DNA of 64,000 bases, from the NCBI RefSeq assembly GCF_963082655.1, contig NC_081555.1, positions 15,554,817 to 15,618,816 on the forward strand, read 5' to 3'. The notes below the pieces were generated by a model. The model did not search any database. It worked only from the letters and a program-made list of their open reading frames with translations, and was not told the DNA's origin. This DNA comes from Stomoxys calcitrans (taxonomy: Eukaryota > Arthropoda > Insecta > Diptera > Muscidae). Both the position numbers and the translations under genes were made by a program. Numbering within the stretch: the first letter of the stretch is position 1; the number at the start of each line of letters is the position of its first letter. Below, in pieces: positions 1 to 12,252 of this stretch.

Positions 1-420
1 AAAGCCCGAAATTGTAAGTTGTAGCCAAAAAAATTTATGGTAGCATTTTTAATATCACTTTATAACAAAAGTAGAATGCTACTAGTTTGGATAATTTTGC
101 ATTACTTTTTTTTGTCAAATTGCTAAATTAAGACTTTATTGTGCAATTTGACCCCAAATTTGGGGCCATTTTCCTAAAATGACCCAAATGGTCTATATAT
201 TTAATGGGGCTGTATTTCAGACGGCCATGTATCCTAGAACAATCATTTCTAGGTCTTATATTTCTGGGAGCAATATTTCTTGGGGATAAATTTCACGCAG
301 TTATAATCCCTGGGACCATATTTTCAGGGCTTAATTCTCTGGCGCAATATTTCTTGGGGCTACGTTTCCTGCTCTCATATCTTGTAGGGCTATATATTTT
401 ACGGCAAAATTGTGTGCCGT
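1..420. repeat. AT-rich DNA with degenerate short-period repeat
   Basis: No gene is seen. From about 200 the DNA repeats a loose motif of roughly 20-25 bases built around CATATTTCTTGGGGC (for example near 252, 271, 314, 343 and 388). The copies are too divergent for an exact period. The same motif resumes after the SINE fragment, so the two blocks were probably one array. Confidence 0.4.
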
Positions 421-424
421 AAAT

Positions 425-545
425 AAAAACAAAGCTTAAGCTGAACTTGAGCTTAAACTTGAATCGGACTGCACTCATTGATATGTGAGAAGTTTGCGCC
501 TGTTCCTTAGTGGAATGTTCGTGTGCAATATTTGCATTTACAATC
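425..545 (+). mobile_element. SINE 3' fragment (tRNA-derived family)
   Basis: The segment contains the family's 3' body: an AGCTTAAACTTGAATCGGAC-type block, CTGCACTCATTGATATGTGAG, and a GTTCCTTAGTGGAATGTTC tail. Fuller copies at 12253 and 56991 carry a tRNA-like head; this copy has lost it. It splits the degenerate short-period repeat. Confidence 0.7.
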
Positions 546-1010
546 GGTCCAATCTGGGTTCATTTTCTAAAAACGATTTTGTGTTTCAATTTCATGGGGT
601 TATAAAACCTATGTTGATTTTCTTAATTCGAATTGAGGCCCATTTCTCTGGTCTATATTTGCTAGGGCCATATTTATTGAGAGAATCTGGGGCCATAATT
701 TCTGGTCATTTTGCTTCGGAGTCTACAGAGAATTGGACCAAATTTTCGCAACACTGATTGGAGCTTTTTTTTCTGGGTACGTTTTTCCTTAGGCCATATT
801 TCCTGGACCCATATTACGTGAGGGCATATTCCAAGAGTCGTTTTTTGTGCAATTTAAAAAATAGGTCCTAATCGAACCACATTTTCTCCATACGAATTGA
901 GGCCATATTTTTCTATTTCATGGATCCTAACGTTACCATATTTACTGGGGTAATTTTTGCAATACTAATTGCTGTTCTAATCATACCATTTACTTAATAC
1001 TAATTGGGGC
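546..1010. repeat. Degenerate short-period repeat, second block
   Basis: The GGGCCATATTT(C/A)(T/C)TGGG motif continues (near 625-690, 797-815, 820-835, 899-915 and 938-955). No coding signal is supported. Confidence 0.35.
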
Positions 1011-1928
1011 AATTTTCCTCTAACCTATGAAGCCTACCAAATGGAGAAAGTTTCCCAGGAAACATGGCTCATTCTTTTACGATTTGATTGGTTACGATAG
1101 TTTTGCAACATTTCCCAAAAAAATTATACATATTATGAAAAATATTGGTCATTTATTTAAATTTAAAAATTTTTTGCATAAATTCCAGCTGTTTTCATGA
1201 AAATATCCATTCTATCTCCGTTTATCATAAAAATCATAATTCTAGATTTCCTAGGTAATCAGGCATAACAAATTTATGAAAATTGCCAAAAACAAAGTTC
1301 TTGGGCAAAAATGCCAAAATTTTTTTTTTTAATCAAACAAGGAAATACTGATAACAAGGTAAAATTCACATTGCAGCTATTGGCACAATTTGCCATGGTA
1401 ATGCTGCTGCAGTGTTTCCTGTCTAATAAATATTTTGATAAGCATGCAATTTTTTTCAAACTCCCAATCATATGCAATCTTTTGTTCTGGACGGACCAAC
1501 AGGCGGATGGACGGATAAGCAGGCCTACAGACCAGCGACCACATATGCATTCATACCAATGTAATTTTGAAGGATCTTGTTATTAACCATTCATAACTGC
1601 TTGTATGTTTGTGTGTGCTCAAGCGAATGTCCATCGTTGTGTAGTCCATAACAGAATTTGACCAAATGTCAATTATTTTTGGACAGCTGCATAGACATTT
1701 CATTCACATCCATCCATGCAATCATTCAATCAGTTTTTGAATGCAATGCGGCAGGGAATTGGAGTACTGTTTGTATGACTGATGCTCTTACATCTTGTTA
1801 GGAAAATATTATTTTTATGTTTACCATATGAAAGTTTCAATATTTTTGAAGTGTGCTATTGATGGAAGTTATAAAATGAAAATTATGGAGATTGATTGAA
1901 AAGATGAACAAACGAAATCAAAAATCGA
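1011..1928. other. Non-coding DNA, nothing recognised
   Basis: AT-rich DNA with no conserved open frame. A short GGACGGACC/GCGGATGGACGG stretch near 1487-1515 resembles the GACGG-type simple repeats elsewhere in the window. Confidence 0.5.
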
Positions 1929-3669
1929 ACTGAATGAGGTTTTCTATAGAAAAACATCAATTCAGCCTGGCTGAATAAGGTTTTCTTTAGAAAAACTTCA
2001 ATTCAGCCTGGCTGAATAAGGTTTTCTTTAGAAAAACTTCAATTCAGCCTGGCTGAATAAGGTTTTCTTTAGAAAAACTTCAATTCAGCCTGGCTGAATA
2101 AGGTTTTCTTCAGAAAAACTTCAATTCAGCCTGGCTGAATAAGGTTTTCTTTAGAAAAACTTCAATTCAGCCTGGCTGAATAAGGTTTTCTTTAGAAAAA
2201 CTTCAATTCAGCCTGGCTGAATAAGGTTTTCTTTAGAAAAACTTCAATTCAGCCTGGCTGAATAAGGTTTTCTTTAGAAAAACTTCAATTCAGCCTGGCT
2301 GAATAAGGTTTTCTTTAGAAAAACTTCAATTCAGCCTGGCTGAATAAGGTTTTCTTTAGAAAATCTTCAATTCAGCCTGGCTGAATAAGGTTTTCTTTAG
2401 AAAAACTTCAATTCAGCCTGGCTGAATAAGGTTTTCTTTAGAAAAACTTCAATTCAGCCTGGCTGAATAAGGTTTTCTTTAGAAAAACTTCAATTCAGCC
2501 TGGCTGAATAAGGTTTTATTTAGAAAAACTTCAATTCAGCCTGGCTGAATAAGGTTTTCTTTAGAAAAACTTCAATTCAGCCTGGCTGAATAAGGTCTTC
2601 TTTAGAAAAACTTCAATTCAGCCTGGCTGAATAAGGTCTTCTTTAGAAAAACTTCAATTCAGCCTGGCTGAATAAGGTTTTCTTTAGAAAAACTTCAATT
2701 CAGCCTGGCTGAATAAGGTTTTCTTTAGAAAAACTTCAATTCAGCCTGGCTGAATAAGGTTTTCTTTAGAAAAACTTCAATTCAGCCTGGCTGAATAAGG
2801 TTTTCTTTAGAAAAACTTCAATTCAGCCTGGCTGAATAAGGTTTTCTTTAGAAAAACTTCAATTCAGCCTGGCTGAATAAGGTTTTCTTTAGAAAAACTT
2901 CAATTCAGCCTGGCTGAATAAGGTTTTCTTTAGAAAAACTTCAATTCAGCCTAGCTGAATAAGGTTTTCTTTAGAAAAACTTCAATTCAGCCTGGCTGAA
3001 TAAGGTTTTCTTTAGAAAAACTTCAATTCAGCCTGGCTGAATAAGGTTTTCTTTAGAAAAACTTCAATTCAGCCTGGCTGAATAAGGTTTTCTTTAGAAA
3101 AACTTCAATTCAGCCTGGCTGAATAAGGTTTTCTTTAGAAAAACTTCAATTCAGCCTGGCTGAATAAGGTTTTCTTTAGAAAAACTTCAATTCAGCCTGG
3201 CTGAATAAGGTTTTCTTTAGAAAAACTTCAATTCAGCCTGGCTGAATAAGGTTTTCTTTAGAAAAACTTCAATTCAGCCTGGCTGAATAAGGTTTTCTTT
3301 AGAAAAACTTCAATTCAGCCTGGCTGAATAAGGTTTTCTTTAGAAAAACTTCAATTCAGCCTGGCTGAATAAGGTTTTTTTTAGAAAAACTTCAATTCAG
3401 CCTGGCTGAATAAGGTTTTCTTTAGAAAATCTTCAATTCAGCCTGGCTGAATAAGGTTTTCTTTAGAAAAACTCAATTCAGCCTGGCTGAATAAGGTTTT
3501 CTTTAGAAAAACTTCAATTCAGCCTGGCTGAATAAGGTTTTCTTTAGAAAAACTTCAATTCAGCCTGGCTGAATAAGGTTTTCTTTAGAAAAACTTCAAT
3601 TCAGCCTGGCGGAATAAGGTTTTCTTTAGAAAAACTTCAATTCAGCCTGGCTGAATGAGGGTTTTCTTT
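1929..3669. repeat. 41-bp satellite array, 42 cores
   Basis: The core ATTCAGCCTGGCTGAAT recurs from 1959 to 3639. The spacing is 41 bp throughout except one unit near 3470 that lacks one T, so 41 intervals total 1680 bp. Each unit holds two dyads: ATTCAGCC-T-GGCTGAAT (8-bp arms) and TTTTCT-TT-AGAAAA (6-bp arms). Copies are very similar, with scattered single-base variants. The first and last units carry GAATGAGG where inner units read GAATAAGG. No protein is encoded. Confidence 0.97.
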
Positions 3670-5310
3670 CAATAAATCTGCATATATTTTTGGGCAGCTG
3701 TCGATTTTTTTCGATGTTTCATACCTCACCTTTTCTTTAAAAATTACTGCGAAGACAGAATGTCAAAAAACTGCTCTTTTTTTGATAGAAAAGTGTCAAA
3801 TTAAACACACCAAATATGATGCTTAGCAGGACCTTTTTCGTTGTTTGATGGTTAAAGAAAAGCAGGACATAATGGTGGTGTTACCTTTTTTATAAACATC
3901 AATTTTGCATTGTGTTTTTTGTGCTACGCAAAATGCAAGATCATCAATGACTGTCAAATTTACCTTTTCTAATCGATGGCAAAATAATGCAAAAAAATGG
4001 CAAAGAATGAGAAAAAACACACCCATGAAAATGAAGCAATTTCTTAAGGATATTTGCCATTTTCAAGGCCTAAGGGGTGCAGTTCATTTTTTTTGCTTTG
4101 GTCTGTGGCCTTTAACAAAACATGGAAAATAGGATTTCGATGTTTTTTGGGCCATACATTCACCACAAATGGCATATAAAGACTTGCATAAAATCTCATT
4201 AATTTTTCAAAGAAAAAAAGTATAAAGAAAAGAAGGAGGAGGATTGCACACACGCTTTGGGGGAAGGAAGAAGGTCCGTATTTGTAAGACAAGATATTGG
4301 AAAAGATTTCACCCCCTAAATGTGTAAAATGCTTAAGAAGTATTGGTCAGTCATCTTTGAACACCTCGTAAATATGAAATTAATGATTTCTCTGACAGAA
4401 ATGCCCCAAAAAGGAGACTCAAACGAAAAATGAAAATTCATAAATTTTCTTTGTTGGATTTTTCGCCTAAGGGATATACAAATGTAGTTTAGGGAATTGA
4501 AATTTTTGACGATTTTTTTTCCTAACATTTGTTTTTGTGGTCAGTTTGGAGATATTTTTCTTTTTTTGCTCTTTGACATATATGCTGCTTTCTCTTTGTC
4601 ATTGGGCCTTGCCTAAAGAGAGCTCATAAATAAGTTGGAAATGAGATTCTTATCAAAGGCCTATAAAAATATGAATATAAAAATGTCCTTTTTGCGGCCA
4701 CACTATTTTAGAGCATAATCTATGATATTCCTAAGCAATACTAAGGAAATGGGGTGCCTGGGTAAATGTCCTCATAAGCAATCAGCATAAGCATAATATC
4801 ACTTTCTATTAAACCCAAAGACAAATAGCGTGGGAATTATGTAAATTTGTATCTGAATTCGATGTTAAGGATTGCTTTTCCCTGCTGGGCTAATTAAAAT
4901 ATCTTTTCTAGACTAATATGGTCAGTCTAGTTATGTGGTATCATTTGATCTTATCTCTGGTGCTAATAAAATTTTACCACTCCACTGCATATCCTTTGTG
5001 GGTTTCTGTTGATTTTTGTTTCGTTTTGCAGCAGGTGAATTTCATTTGGTTTCTTGTAAAGGATATGCCTGACGTGATAATTAGATGTTGTCAAAATGTT
5101 CTTTACTGTTTTAATTAGCCTGCATGGGGGTGACTGAGGGTGATATGATGGATGATCAATGTGTATTTAATTGAAATGTTAAAATGTTTTCATTTTTTAT
5201 TGTCATACAGGAGAGTGTCCAGTTAATTTGTCCATGATATCACCAGAATAAAGGATTTTTAGACTTCCGATAAGAAATTGCCTGACAACAGAACGATTGG
5301 TTACATAAAA
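3670..5310. other. Non-coding AT-rich DNA, nothing recognised
   Basis: No conserved protein, RNA gene or repeat family was recognised. The open frames present are short and low in complexity. Confidence 0.5.
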
Positions 5311-5688
5311 CACATATTATTCCAAATACCTTTCATTTAAGCCCAAAATAGCCATGGTTGATAAATATGTACGGATTGGAGGGCGTTTTGAGGCTGAGTA
5401 TGGCATTCTGCAACTTTGTAAAAAAATGGGTATCAAATTCGTTTTTAACTCCCAAAAACCTTTCACTTGAGTCCAATATAGCCATGATCGGCTTATATGC
5501 CCATTTTGGGGGGTTTTTGGGGGTGGAAACACCTCCCCTTACATGGACTTCATATTTTTTTGACATATTCGTAATGCACTTTCATTTGAGGCTCATATTG
5601 GCATGAACGCCTAATATGTCTGCTTGGGAGATTTTTGGGGTTGGGGCGGCCCGCTGGATAATTAGACCCAATTTTTAATACCATACTA
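5311..5688 (-). mobile_element. Family B Helitron-like repeat fragment
   Basis: The segment carries the reverse complement of the family B core: CCTTTCATTTAAGCCCAAAATAG, a GATCGGCTTATATGCCCATTTTGG-like block and TTTTTGGGGGTGG spacers. It abuts the mariner MITE at 5689. Confidence 0.6.
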
Positions 5689-5924
5689 TTGGGTTGCCCA
5701 AAAAGTAATTGCGGATTTTTTAAAAGAAAGTAAATGCATTTTTAATAAAACTTAGAATGAACTTTAATCAAATATACTTTTTTTACACTTTTTTTCTAAA
5801 GCACGCTAAAAGTAACAGCTGATAGCTGACAGAAGAAAGAAAGCAATTACAGAGTCACAAGCTGTGAAAAAATTTGTCAACGCCGACTATATGAAAAATC
5901 CGCAATTACTTTTTGGGCAACCCA
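5689..5924 (+). mobile_element. Mariner-like MITE, 236 bp
   Basis: Both ends carry a terminal inverted repeat beginning TTGGGTTGCCCAAAAAGTAA and continuing through TTGCGGATTTTT. The right end lacks the last A. The element is flanked by TA on both sides, the mariner target. TIRs of this type resemble the mellifera subfamily of mariners (from memory). The interior is too short for a transposase, so it is non-autonomous. A second copy lies inverted at 30870-31104. Confidence 0.88.
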
Positions 5925-6600
5925 TAGCTGGACAGAGCCTTCTCCGCTGCGCCTTCTTTTACTCTCTTATTTTATCTGAGCCCTATAATGGCACGGTCAG
6001 GGAAATAAGTCCTCTTTGGGGGTGCTGGTAAGGCCTTTCAGATATTTCGCCCCAATGTGGATATCTTATTGGTGCTCTGCTCATAAATATCTCTAATTTG
6101 AGTCTAATATTGCCATGGCCGGTAAATATGTCCGGTCCGAGGTATTTTTGAGTGTGAGGAGGACCCCATGTAACAGATTCGTGTTCTAGTCTCACATACC
6201 ATTTGAGCCCCATACTGTCAATACTTACAATTGGCGGTCTTTGGAGGTGGGAGAAATAAGTCCTCTTTGGGGGTGCTGGTACGGCCTTTCAGATATTTCG
6301 CCCCAATGTGGATGTCTTATTGGTGCTCTGCTTATAAATGCCACTAATTTGAGCCTAATATTGCTATGGTTGGTAAATATGTCCGGTCCGAGGTATTTTT
6401 GTAAGTGAGGAGGACCCCATGTAACAGATTCGTGTTCTAGTCTCACATACCTTTCATTTGAGCCCCATATTGTCAATACTTCCAGTTGGCGGGCTTTGGA
6501 GGTGGGGCGACCCCCCTACATATTCCACCATATTATTATAAACAAACCAAATATCCCTTTAATCACCACACTCCGAGTTCGGGCGTTTTTGAAAACAGGG
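5925..6600 (-). mobile_element. Family B repeat with 3' terminus and internal duplication
   Basis: The low-coordinate end is the family's 3' terminus: removing the MITE restores ACTAGCTGGACAGAG, the reverse of the CTAG end at 29660. The interior holds two tandem copies of a block of about 250 bp, near 6000-6248 and 6250-6502. Both run from AAATAAGTCCTCTTTGGGGG to TTTGGAGGTGGG. Confidence 0.65.
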
Positions 6601-6850
6601 TAAGGGAAGGGTCCGCCCTTTAAGATTTGCATGTTATGTAAAATCTAAGACGATCTAGCCATGTCCGTCCGTCTGTCTGTTGAAATCACTCTTCAGTCTT
6701 TAAAAATAGAGATATTGAGCTGAAACTTGGCACAGATTCTTTTTTTGTCCATAGGCAGGTTAAGTTCGAAAATGGGCTATAACGGACTACATCTTGATTT
6801 GGCCCCCATATAGACCGATCCGCCGATTTAAGGTCTTAAGACGAGGACTT
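6601..6850 (+). mobile_element. INE-1/DINE-1-like Helentron fragment
   Basis: The segment contains the hallmark CGATCTAGCCATGTCCGTCC followed by GTCTGTCTGTTGAAATCAC, AGAGATATTGAGCTGAAACTT, and a CCCATATAGACCGATCCGCC unit. The terminal head and tail are missing. It matches the front part of the full copy at 60219. Confidence 0.7.
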
Positions 6851-8560
6851 TATCAAGCGTATTAAACTGATGCATAAACGTATTCAAGTTAAGGACTAGA
6901 AGACGTAATACGAGGGAGATGGAAAGGACTTTGGAATCAGAAAACGTAAAATATCTTGCAAAGGAACCACTTTATGGCAAGAACTCTTTTGGGAGTAGAA
7001 CCACAGCAATCGAGTAAGATGAAGGCACCTTAGAGCAAAGGGGTTAAGAAATCGAACAGATTGTCATCAAAGTCTGAACGAAAGTTGCTAATCTGGATCA
7101 GCACTTTTCTGAAAGCAGTTTTTCCATAGATAGATGGCTCAATGGAAATAGGAAAGAATGTCTTTTAAACTTCATCAAATGTCATTGAAAAGGGGAAAGG
7201 GGACACAGCCTTCCTGAAGTTCTATGCAGAACTTGTAGAGAAGTTTAAGTAAAATTTTAAACATTTTCGTAAAAAGTTGCTCTACAAAAATTCTCACTGG
7301 CGACTGTGTAAAATTTTTAAAATTACCAGTAAAAAAAAAGATTTATTTCTAACCTTCTTAAATTACAGTCCCATAAGTATAATTAAGAATATTCTCAAAA
7401 GTACCATAAAGCAATAAAATAATAATACAATCTAAATTTCCACGAAAAAAGCGACATTTTCAACACTTTTTTTTTTTGGGGCATTAACATCCTTGCAATC
7501 ATGACGAATAATTTGAATGAAAATGCAGTAAAACTTGTTTATCTTCTTCGTTTTGCCATATTGTATAGAACTTCAGCCCGAACAAAGACTAGCAGTGTAA
7601 ATAAACCCTAAATTATGTCCAACTGTGTGAAATTCATATTCAAAAATTCCTTTTTTTTTTGGAAATTCTAAAGAAAGCAACAGCATGCAGCACCCATCAG
7701 CTAAACAACAACCCAAGACAACAAACCTGAAATGCATATTTCTATGACATCCAAAAAGAAAAATGCAGTGCACGAATAACATGACAGACAGACTGAACCT
7801 TAATCAAGGTCTCGTTTCAAAAAAAAAAACCTTAGTCAAATTTATATAAAAAAAACTACAAAAAAAACTTGGACCATTTTCTCTTAAATTCTTGTCAAAA
7901 AAGTGCATAGCTCCTTAGCTGCTGGGCAAAGGCAGAAGACATTGAACTGCACATTCTTATAATACAGCAACCAACCACACACATTGTAGTGTACTACAAA
8001 TCATTGAAATGTTCACTGTCAACAAAAGGACTCACACACAGCCAAGACTCAGCCCAGACTTTTAGTCCCCCAAGACCTGAGGGCTGTTTACAAATAAGGG
8101 ACGTTGCAGACAATGCACTCCAAAAAAAGACAACCAAAAAAATGCAAATTTTTTTAACCCAAAAATTAAATTTTTTTTAATTAAACAAAAATTGAAACTC
8201 TGCCCTTGCAAATGAGACAGTTGAGAAAGGGACTAAGGATGCACACATGCCTCCATATCAAAAAGGATAACAACATTTGAAGGATAGGTTAGCCGAAAGG
8301 ACAAAAAAACGAGACCCAGAAAACACTGAAATCTATACAGAGCATATGAAAAAAACGCAACAGAGGTTTAGTCCATTGGCTTTGGACTAATTTGTTGCAT
8401 GTGCATTGAGAAACGGGGATTTTTAGAGGGGAAGGATGCCCAAGGAATCACCATAAGTGTGTAGAAGAAATTGAATTGTGAGCTTCAGAGTCTATGAAAT
8501 AGTAGGACCATCGATAATTGTCAAAGCTTGCTTGGAAAATAGCTTGCTTTCGATCAAACG
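6851..8560. other. Non-coding DNA, nothing recognised
   Basis: AT-rich DNA with several A or T runs. No recognisable gene or repeat family was found. Confidence 0.5.
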
Positions 8561-8569
8561 ACGGAGAGG

Positions 8570-11385
8570 CAGAGGAACTAATAGACGGACGGATGGACAG
8601 ACAAACAGTCGGATGAAAAGATTGACCGTCATTGTCAGTGCGACATAGCGGACGGACAGACAGACAGAAAACGAATAGACTGACGTACAGACAGGCGGTC
8701 AAAAGTATAGACAGATAGTTGGACAAACAGACGTTTAGATAGACGGACGGCTAGGTGGACGAACAGATAGACGGTCATTGTCAAAGAGAAAGGACGGATA
8801 GATAGACAGACGGACACACAGATGGACGAACAGATTGATGGTTATTGTCAGAACGACTTAGCGGACGGACGGACTGACATACATACAGGAAAACGAACGT
8901 ACTGACGAACAGATTGACGGTCATAGTCTAAGCAATTTAGCGGGCGGACAGAATAACGAACAAATAGAGGGATAGACAGATCATTGTCATAGCGGTGATT
9001 GTCAAAGCAACATAGCGGACGGACAGAGAGAAACGAATCGACAGACAGACAGGCAGGCGGACAAACAGACATTCAGGTGGACGGACGGACAAGTGAGCGA
9101 AAAGATAGCAGGCATTGTCAAAGTGAAAGGACAGACAGACAAATGGTCACACAGATGGACGAACAGATTGACAGTTATTGTCGAACCGACTTAGTGGACG
9201 GACGGACTGACAAACATACAGAAAACGAACGGACAGACGAACAGACTGGAGGTCATTTTCCAAGCGGACAGACGAACAGACTGGAGGTCATTGTCCAAGC
9301 GGACAGACAGACAGATTGACTGATAGACAGAATAACGAACAGACGGAGGGATGAACAGATTGATGGTGGTTGTCAAAGCCACTTAGCGGACGGGCAGAGA
9401 GCAAACGAATAGCCAGACAGACAAATGAACAGACAGGCGGACAAACAGACATTCAAATACACGGACAGGTCGACAAACAGAGAGACGGTCATTTTCAGAG
9501 TGAAAGGACAGACAGACGGACACATAGATGGACGAACAAATTGACGGTTATTGTCAGAGCGACTAATCGCACGGACGAATGGACTGACATACATACCGAC
9601 AAACAGACGAACAGATTGGCGGTCATTGTCCAAGCGATTTAGCGGACGGACAGACAGATAGACTGATAGACAGAATAACGAACAGACAGAGGGATGAACA
9701 GATTGGTAGCCATTGTCAAAGCGACTCAACGTACGGACAGAGAGAAAACGAAAACGACAGACAAACGGAGAAACGTACAGACAGGCGGACAAACAGACAG
9801 ACGGACAGGAGGATGAACAGAGAGATGATCATTGTCAGAGTGGAAGGACAGACAGGCAGACATATGGAAACAAAGATGGACGAAGAGATTGACGGTTATT
9901 GGCAGAGCGACTTAGAGCACGGACAGATGGACTGACATACGTACACACAAAAGATCGGACAGACGAACAGATTGGTGGACACTGTCCAAGCGATTTAGAT
10001 AACGGACGGACAGACTGACAGACAGAATAATCCATAGACAGACGGATGAACAGATTGACGATCATTATCAAAGCAACTTAGCGGACGGACAGACAGACAG
10101 GATAATGAATAGACAGACGGATGAATAGATTGACGATCATTGTCAAAGCGACTTAGCGGACGGACAGACAGATGGACAAACAGGCGTTCAGGTAGACGGA
10201 CGGACAGGTGGACAAACAGATAGACGATCACTGTCAAAGTGAAAGGGAAGACAGACAGACGAACACACATATGGACGAACAGGTGGACGGGTGTTGTCCG
10301 GGCGGATTAACAGAAATGCAGACGACAGAACTACAGCGGTCATCGTCCAAGCTATTTAGCGGACAGACACACTGATTGACTGATAGACGGATAGATAGAC
10401 TGATTGACTGATAGACAGAAAACGAACAGACAGACGGATGAACACATTGACTGTCATTGTCAAAGCGACTTAGCGGACGGATAGACAGACAGGCAGACAG
10501 AAAGACAAACAGACGGACAGACAGATGAACAAACGGACAAACAAACGTTTAGACGGACAGGTTGGCGGTCACTATCCAAGAGATTTAACGGACGGACCGA
10601 CAGCCAGACATACGGACAAACAGACTGACAGACAGACGACCAAACAGACTAAGACCGTCGGGGGACAGATGAACGAACAGCTTGATGGTCATTGTCAGAG
10701 ACTTAGTGGACGGACAGAAAAACAAACAGACGGACAGAAAAACATGCAGACAGACGGACCGACTTGCAGACAAACTTAACAACGGACAGACGGACGAATA
10801 TGTTGACGGTCCTTGTCAAAGCGAGTTAGCGGACGGACAAACATATGGCCAGAGAGAAAGACAAAAATACAGACCGACCGAAAATCTAACAGACAGACGG
10901 ACGGACAGATGGATGAATGGAATGATGGTGATGAACAGATCGACTTAGAGGACGGACGGACAAACAAACCGACGGTCAGGTGAATGAACAGATTGGCGGT
11001 CATCGTCAAAGTGATTTAGCCGATGGACAGACAGACAGAAAACGAACATAGTGATAATACTAGGCACAGACAGACAACTAGACGAAGGGAGAGATGGACG
11101 AACAGATTGGCGGTCATTGACGGATCTACTTAACGGACGAACAGACAGACAGACAAATAGACAAACGTACAGACAGTCGGGGGACAGATAGATGAATAGA
11201 TTGACGGTCATTGTCAGAGCGATTTAACATACGGTCAGACAATCATATGGATAGACAGACAGACAAACAGATAGACATATAGACCGATTAATAAATGAAC
11301 AGGCGAGCATATTGAACAACGGACAAACACACTGATAGACGAACAGAAGAACGAATAGATTGGCAGTCATTGAGAATGAAGGATA
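8570..11385. repeat. GACA/GACG minisatellite, 2.8 kb
   Basis: A long degenerate array of GACA, GACG and GGAC steps. A longer phrase recurs through it: (G)GTCATTGTCAAAGCGACTTAG followed by CGGACGGACAGAC, for example near 8998, 9367, 9712, 10070, 10137, 10458 and 10813. The + strand is purine- and AC-biased for the whole length. The open frames on both strands (QTDRQTD or SVCLSVR peptides) are simple translations of the repeat, not genes. Confidence 0.93.
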
Positions 11386-12252
11386 TTGCTAAGGTTACTT
11401 CCCTGCTTTATGTTTGTTGTAGAAAAAAAAACCAAAAACTGGTCAACGTTTTTTATATATCTGTGCATCAATGGCCATAAAGTTTATCTGCATAACACTC
11501 ATCTGCATGACATTCATCTGTATATGGCTGTTTGTTTGTCTTACAGTCTGTAAGTCTGTTTGGGGTGAACATCCCACCGGTAATGCACCCAAAGTTTTTT
11601 TTTTTTATTCGTTCTCCCTTATCCCAAACATGAAGCCTTTAGGGGTGGTTTTTTTCTCTTCTCTGTCAGCTCTGCCATTCAACAAGGCATTCTTGGCGGC
11701 CTTCTAAACATTTCACAAAGAGGCAAATCTCAAATGACTTGACATCGGTTTCCCATTTCCTTGCAATGTGTGTGGCGGCAAAAAGTTTTCCGAAAAAAAT
11801 TTACATAAAATTTTCCTAAAGTTGAATTTTCACAATGCACTAAAGGAACTTTATCAATTTTCTGTAATTAACCCAATGATCGTTTGCTAAACAATTCTTT
11901 TTTTACTTTAATTTTTGAAAAATGAAACTGGAGTGTGTTGGCATGTGAAAGGTTTCTTTGTAATTGGAGAAGTTTTTCAGAGAGAGAGAGGTGAGTTTTA
12001 ATGAGATGTAGGCTAGGGGTATTCTGTTATTGTTTTCCTATAATGAGTTTCTTATTGATTAGATTTCATTATTGACACATTTTGACAGATTTGTTCAAAA
12101 TAATCTGCATAAATCATCTTTCGAAGCAACAAGGCAAGGTTGCAAGGGTAACCTGAGAACTTAACGAAGTCTTTGAATGATGGAATGTGAAGGAGATGAT
12201 GAATTGTATAGGGAAATTATAAGACAAGTTCTGCTGTATTACTTGAGAGATG
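11386..12252. other. Non-coding DNA, nothing recognised
   Basis: No conserved frame. A short CTGCATAACACTCATCTGCATG-like local repeat occurs near 11488-11520 and a GA run near 11980. Confidence 0.5.

Noticed and set aside
1929..3669. CRISPR array
   Set aside because: Units are contiguous 41-bp repeats without unique spacers, in a eukaryotic setting.
8448..11211. Many frames of 60-139 residues (SVRPSVC or QTDRQTD peptides) on both strands
   Set aside because: They follow the GACA/GACG repeat on each strand and have no protein-like composition.
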